From the NCBI GenBank assembly GCA_031376885.1, contig JANMEL010000036.1:1-7162 (forward strand): DNA of 7,162 nt. Reading direction: 5' to 3'. The position numbers were made by a program, and so were the translations under genes. Shown here piece after piece: positions 5,216 to 7,162 of the stretch. This stretch comes from Chamaesiphon sp031376885. Its GTDB lineage: Bacteria; Cyanobacteriota; Cyanobacteriia; Cyanobacteriales; Chamaesiphonaceae. Every line of letters starts with the position of its first letter. The first letter of the stretch is position 1. The notes below the pieces were generated by a model. It was not told where the DNA came from. It worked only from the letters and a program-made list of their open reading frames with translations, and ran no database searches.

Positions 5216-5944
5216 ATGAAAACGATCGACCGATATAATCGACAAATAGATCGGGGCTTTACACTGGTTGAAATTATGCTTGCATTATCCATTAATAGCA
5301 TAGTCTTACTACTAGCAGGTAGTGGATTATTTGCGATTATGAATGCCAATCAACGTAGCCAAGTAGAAACAACCGATCGATTAGAACTCGAACAAGCATT
5401 AGCTTTCATGAGTAATGAAGTCAAGATGTCTCGACAGATTCTAACTAACTTACCCAGTGAGAGTTTTAGCAAAAGTTCCAAATTTAGATCGGCATCAGGA
5501 AGCACTGACATTGACCAGATTTTAATTTTAAATCCAGCCCCAAATACTGGATTAACAGATCCAATTATTTACTACTTAGCCGAGCCACCTCCTCGTAGTG
5601 TTTGGCTAGGGCCAAAAGTAATTTATCGCTGGGGGCCAACTTTATTACAAAATGGTAACTATAGTAATGGTCGCGGTCAAGATCTTGCTGAAATTGGACT
5701 AGGTTCGGCAGTAGAATATTATAATGAAGTAGTAGTCGATCGAATTAGCGATCGATCGAATTCCACCAATCCTGGTTGCAATTCGATCGAAAAAATTTCT
5801 ATCCCCAATCCTGCCGATAGACAAGGATTTTATGCTTGTATCTCTGAAGATGCTAAATCCGTTCAAATATGGATGCACAAACACACAACTCAATCCGCTC
5901 CCACTCGATCGGTTAATGGTTTAATCGTAACTCGTAGCAATTAA
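5216..5944 (+). CDS. PilW-like type IV prepilin (minor pilin)
   Basis: A 242-residue prepilin with a 14-residue leader, cleavage at G14|F15-T-L-V-E19 (Glu at +5) and a hydrophobic helix about 15-40 (LSINSIVLLLAGSGLFAIMNANQRSQ). A helix with LELEQALAFMSNEVKMS near 61-77 and a C-terminal domain with VIYRWGPTLL near 139-148 are typical of PilW-like proteins in cyanobacteria. Cysteines in NPGCNS and FYACIS could pair. PilW-type minor pilins join PilV, PilX and FimU in the complex that starts pilus assembly and supports the PilY1 adhesin in Pseudomonas; no PilY1 is seen in this window. It lies 87 bp after the PilX-like gene, and probably shares its transcript. A weak GGTGAT precedes the ATG. Codons around 5737-5790 carry a cluster of CGATCGA words. 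Prepilin identity is secure, PilW class likely. Confidence 0.87.
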   Translation: MKTIDRYNRQIDRGFTLVEIMLALSINSIVLLLAGSGLFAIMNANQRSQVETTDRLELEQALAFMSNEVKMSRQILTNLPSESFSKSSKFRSASGSTDIDQILILNPAPNTGLTDPIIYYLAEPPPRSVWLGPKVIYRWGPTLLQNGNYSNGRGQDLAEIGLGSAVEYYNEVVVDRISDRSNSTNPGCNSIEKISIPNPADRQGFYACISEDAKSVQIWMHKHTTQSAPTRSVNGLIVTRSN

Positions 5945-6035
5945 GACGAATCTCCACAATACTTAGAAATGCTCACATTTTGCACCAATCTATATACTGA
6001 AAACGCTCAGAAACTGGACTTTCTAGAATTACTCA

Positions 6036-6068
6036 AGATCCCCGACTTCTTGGAGAAGTCGGGGATCT
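6036..6068. repeat. Perfect 15 bp hairpin, possible terminator of the pilin cluster
   Basis: AGATCCCCGACTTCT (6036-6050) and AGAAGTCGGGGATCT (6054-6068) are exact inverted repeats around a TGG loop. It lies 91 bp after the PilW-like stop. No T tract follows on either strand, so it is not a classical terminator, although the stem is very stable. The same palindrome type (GATCCCCGACTTCT) is, from memory, a common dispersed intergenic repeat in cyanobacteria. The spacer 5945-6141 also contains a TATACT hexamer (5993-5998) without a good -35 partner. Confidence 0.7.
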
Positions 6069-6076
6069 GATTCATA

Positions 6077-6119
6077 GGTTGGGTCGATCCTCGAAACCCA
6101 ACCACCCAACCACCCAACA
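6077..6119. repeat. Hairpin plus ACCCAACC tandem repeat
   Basis: GGTTGGGT (6077-6084) is the exact inverse of ACCCAACC (6096-6103), separated by 11 bases. The right arm is the first of three 8-base units (ACCCAACC, ACCCAACC, ACCCAACA; 6096-6119). It shares the 10-base core TAGGTTGGGT with the palindrome at 3471-3614. The peptidase reading frame is open through this repeat, but the encoded residues are not family-like. Confidence 0.75.
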
Positions 6120-6141
6120 AAGCCTTAATATCTTAGTTTCC

Positions 6142-6618
6142 ATGTCGATCGAACTTAGTACCCCACAACTGAAAACCATCTACCACCATGCAGAAACCAT
6201 CTATCCAGAAGAATGTTGTGGTATTTTAATCGGCAAAATATATTCAACCGATCGCAAAATTGTTGTCGAAGTAATTCCCACAATCAATGAATGGGAACCC
6301 TCAGCCGATGACAGATATCGAACCAAACATAGCCGTTATATTATTCCATCTCAGGCAATATTCCAAGCCCAAAAAAGAGCGCGAAATCTTCAGCTCGAAA
6401 TTATCGGCTTCTTCCATTCTCATCCCGATTATCCCGCGATTCCATCCGAATGCGATCGAGAGCAAGCGTGGGAAATTTACTCCTACCCCATTGTCTCAGT
6501 CAACCAAGGCAAAGTACAATCGATCGCTAGTTGGGTACTAGACGACGATCGAATCTTCCAATCCGAACCAATTAAATGCGATCGGACTGAGGACTTTGTG
6601 GATCCAACATCCGATTGA
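6142..6618 (+). CDS. JAMM (M67/Mov34-MPN) metallopeptidase
   Basis: A 158-residue single-domain zinc isopeptidase of the bacterial JAMM/MPN+ class. Catalytic residues are all present: E24 in PEECCG and the H92-S-H94-x7-S102-x2-D105 motif (in FFHSHPDYPAIPSECD). H92, H94 and D105 bind zinc and E24 is the general acid/base. Bacterial relatives such as Mycobacterium Mec remove cysteine from the C-terminus of a ubiquitin-like sulfur carrier (CysO/ThiS type) in cysteine synthesis; a similar role is possible, but no sulfur carrier, ThiF or cysteine synthase gene is in the window, so the substrate is unknown. The start is the ATG at 6142 because the next 25 residues match the family N-terminus; the open frame back to a TTG at 6079 only translates a tandem repeat. 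Its 3' end overlaps the oppositely oriented RCK gene by 47 bp. Confidence 0.9.
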   Translation: MSIELSTPQLKTIYHHAETIYPEECCGILIGKIYSTDRKIVVEVIPTINEWEPSADDRYRTKHSRYIIPSQAIFQAQKRARNLQLEIIGFFHSHPDYPAIPSECDREQAWEIYSYPIVSVNQGKVQSIASWVLDDDRIFQSEPIKCDRTEDFVDPTSD

Positions 6619-7033
6619 GAATCCGCAATTGATCTGCCGTCCCCATACAGATTAACATATCCAAATTCATTAATATTGTATCCCCAGTCGGGCCGACAAT
6701 CATCGTGCCATCCTCCCGCCGCACAGCCAACACCAACGCCCCAGATTGAGAGCGTAATCTAGCCTGACGAATTGACAAACCAGCCACCGGACAAATCCGT
6801 GAATCGATCGAATATTCCTCCATATAAAAAGATCGATCGATAGTAGTAATCCCATCCATAAAATCCATTACTTGAGGGCGTAAAGCCGCCGCAGCCATCC
6901 GTTTTGCCCCAGTTATGTAAGGGGATATAACCTTATCAGCTCCCGCCCGTGTGAGCTTTTGAACAGCCTCCTCATTACTCGCACGGGCGATCGCCCGAAT
7001 CCTCGAATTGAGACTTTTTGCCATTCGTGACAA
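6572..7033 (-). pseudogene. TrkA/RCK-domain potassium channel protein, N-terminally truncated
   Basis: An open frame of 153 codons with the C-terminal half of a TrkA/RCK-type potassium channel regulator. It starts in the middle of the family fold. Residues about 5-55 are the end of the NAD-binding TrkA-N domain (AKSLNSRIRAIARASNEEAVQKLTRAGADKVISPY, then KRMAAAALRPQV). Residues about 70-143 form a TrkA-C domain (RSFYMEEYSI ... VGPTGDTILMNLDMLICMG). The pore helices and the GxGxxG nucleotide-binding part that should come first are missing. In-frame TGA and TAG stops lie 12 codons and further upstream, and none of the three minus-strand frames of 7034-7162 shows the expected sequence. I therefore infer a disrupted gene, broken near 7020-7030, probably by an insertion. 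A start at TTG 7033 or ATG 7024 could still give a short RCK protein. The 3' end overlaps the peptidase gene by 47 bp. Confidence 0.65.
6987..6994. repeat. HIP1 palindrome GCGATCGC
   Basis: Exact HIP1 octamer within GGGCGATCGCCC, in the truncated RCK gene. Confidence 0.85.
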
Positions 7034-7162
7034 GTTAAGAAAAGCAGAGCTTTGTCAAGAGGGTGAACAAAAGATGTCAAACTATTGACTAGAAACAGTT
7101 TGAGGTAATAGATACCTGATGACCAGCCGCCGGAGAAGTAACCGAGACCATGCTAAAAAGCA
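7025..7162 (+). mobile_element. Possible left end of an insertion sequence (partial)
   Basis: About 138 bp that do not continue the RCK gene in any frame and lack CGATCG words, unlike most of the window. On the plus strand the segment has a 7 bp inverted repeat, a TTGACT hexamer (7085-7090) and an ATG at 7150 (Met-Leu-Lys-Ser, open to the window edge) with GGAG 14 bases upstream. That layout is what one expects for the non-coding end and the first codons of a transposase gene. The other end, the terminal repeat and the target duplication are outside the window, so this is an inference from the abrupt loss of homology. A genomic rearrangement or misassembly is the alternative. Confidence 0.4.
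7077..7103. other. Inverted repeat within the IS-like end
   Basis: TCAAACT (7077-7083) and AGTTTGA (7097-7103) are exact inverted repeats separated by 13 bases. If a transposase gene starts at 7150, this hairpin lies in its leader, where such structures often limit translation from outside transcripts. Confidence 0.4.

Noticed and set aside
2344..5944. Cluster as a type II secretion or Hps polysaccharide export locus
   Set aside because: GspH-like and pseudopilin features overlap with these systems, but no ATPase, secretin, glycosyltransferase or hpsD-K-like gene is visible, and the PilV/FimT/PilX/PilW order fits minor pilins better. Not fully excluded.
6079..6141. 21-residue extension of the JAMM peptidase from a TTG start
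   Set aside because: It encodes the ACCCAACC tandem repeat and has no link to the family; ATG 6142 fits the family N-terminus.

Overview
The window looks like a cyanobacterial chromosome fragment. CGATCG-containing words are very frequent, including two full HIP1 octamers (GCGATCGC). Several 7-9 bp tandem repeat arrays of the cyanobacterial STRR type lie between genes. The gene content agrees: a CGLD27/DUF1230 protein next to rsfS and yqeK, and a minor-pilin cluster with a long PilX-like protein. The genus cannot be fixed by reading; the CGATCG density would suit a Chamaesiphon-like genome, but that is only a guess. Both edges look repetitive (a G-rich microsatellite at the left, an insertion-sequence-like end at the right), so the window may be a whole contig that stopped at repeats.

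Layout. 1-137: a G-rich tandem array and a CCAAAAT heptamer array. 138-1714, minus strand: a compact operon read yqeK, rsfS, CGLD27 family. YqeK is an HD-domain Ap4A hydrolase and RsfS is the ribosome silencing factor; the third protein is a three-helix membrane protein. 1715-1939: divergent spacer with a perfect inverted repeat. 1940-2176, plus strand: rpmB (ribosomal protein L28), with a strong Shine-Dalgarno sequence and a hairpin terminator. 2344-5944, plus strand: four prepilin-like genes in the order PilV-like, FimT/GspH-like, PilX-like (438 aa) and PilW-like. Between the second and third lie a nested palindromic repeat of about 144 bp and a good sigma-70-type promoter. 6142-6618, plus strand: a JAMM (M67/Mov34) metallopeptidase. 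6572-7033, minus strand: the C-terminal half of a TrkA/RCK-domain potassium channel protein, overlapping the protease gene tail to tail and cut off at its N-terminal side by unrelated sequence.

How the genes work together. The minus-strand operon joins nucleotide-alarmone hydrolysis (YqeK) with ribosome subunit silencing (RsfS), a widespread pairing. The four pilin-like genes form a minor-pilin set of the FimU/PilV/PilW/PilX kind, which in other bacteria primes and caps type IV pili. The gene order resembles the Synechocystis pilA9-pilA10-pilA11-slr2018 motility operon. No clearly new multi-gene system is visible. The items most worth checking are the truncated RCK gene with its IS-like junction, the nested palindrome that splits the pilin cluster, and the heptamer arrays that touch stop codons.
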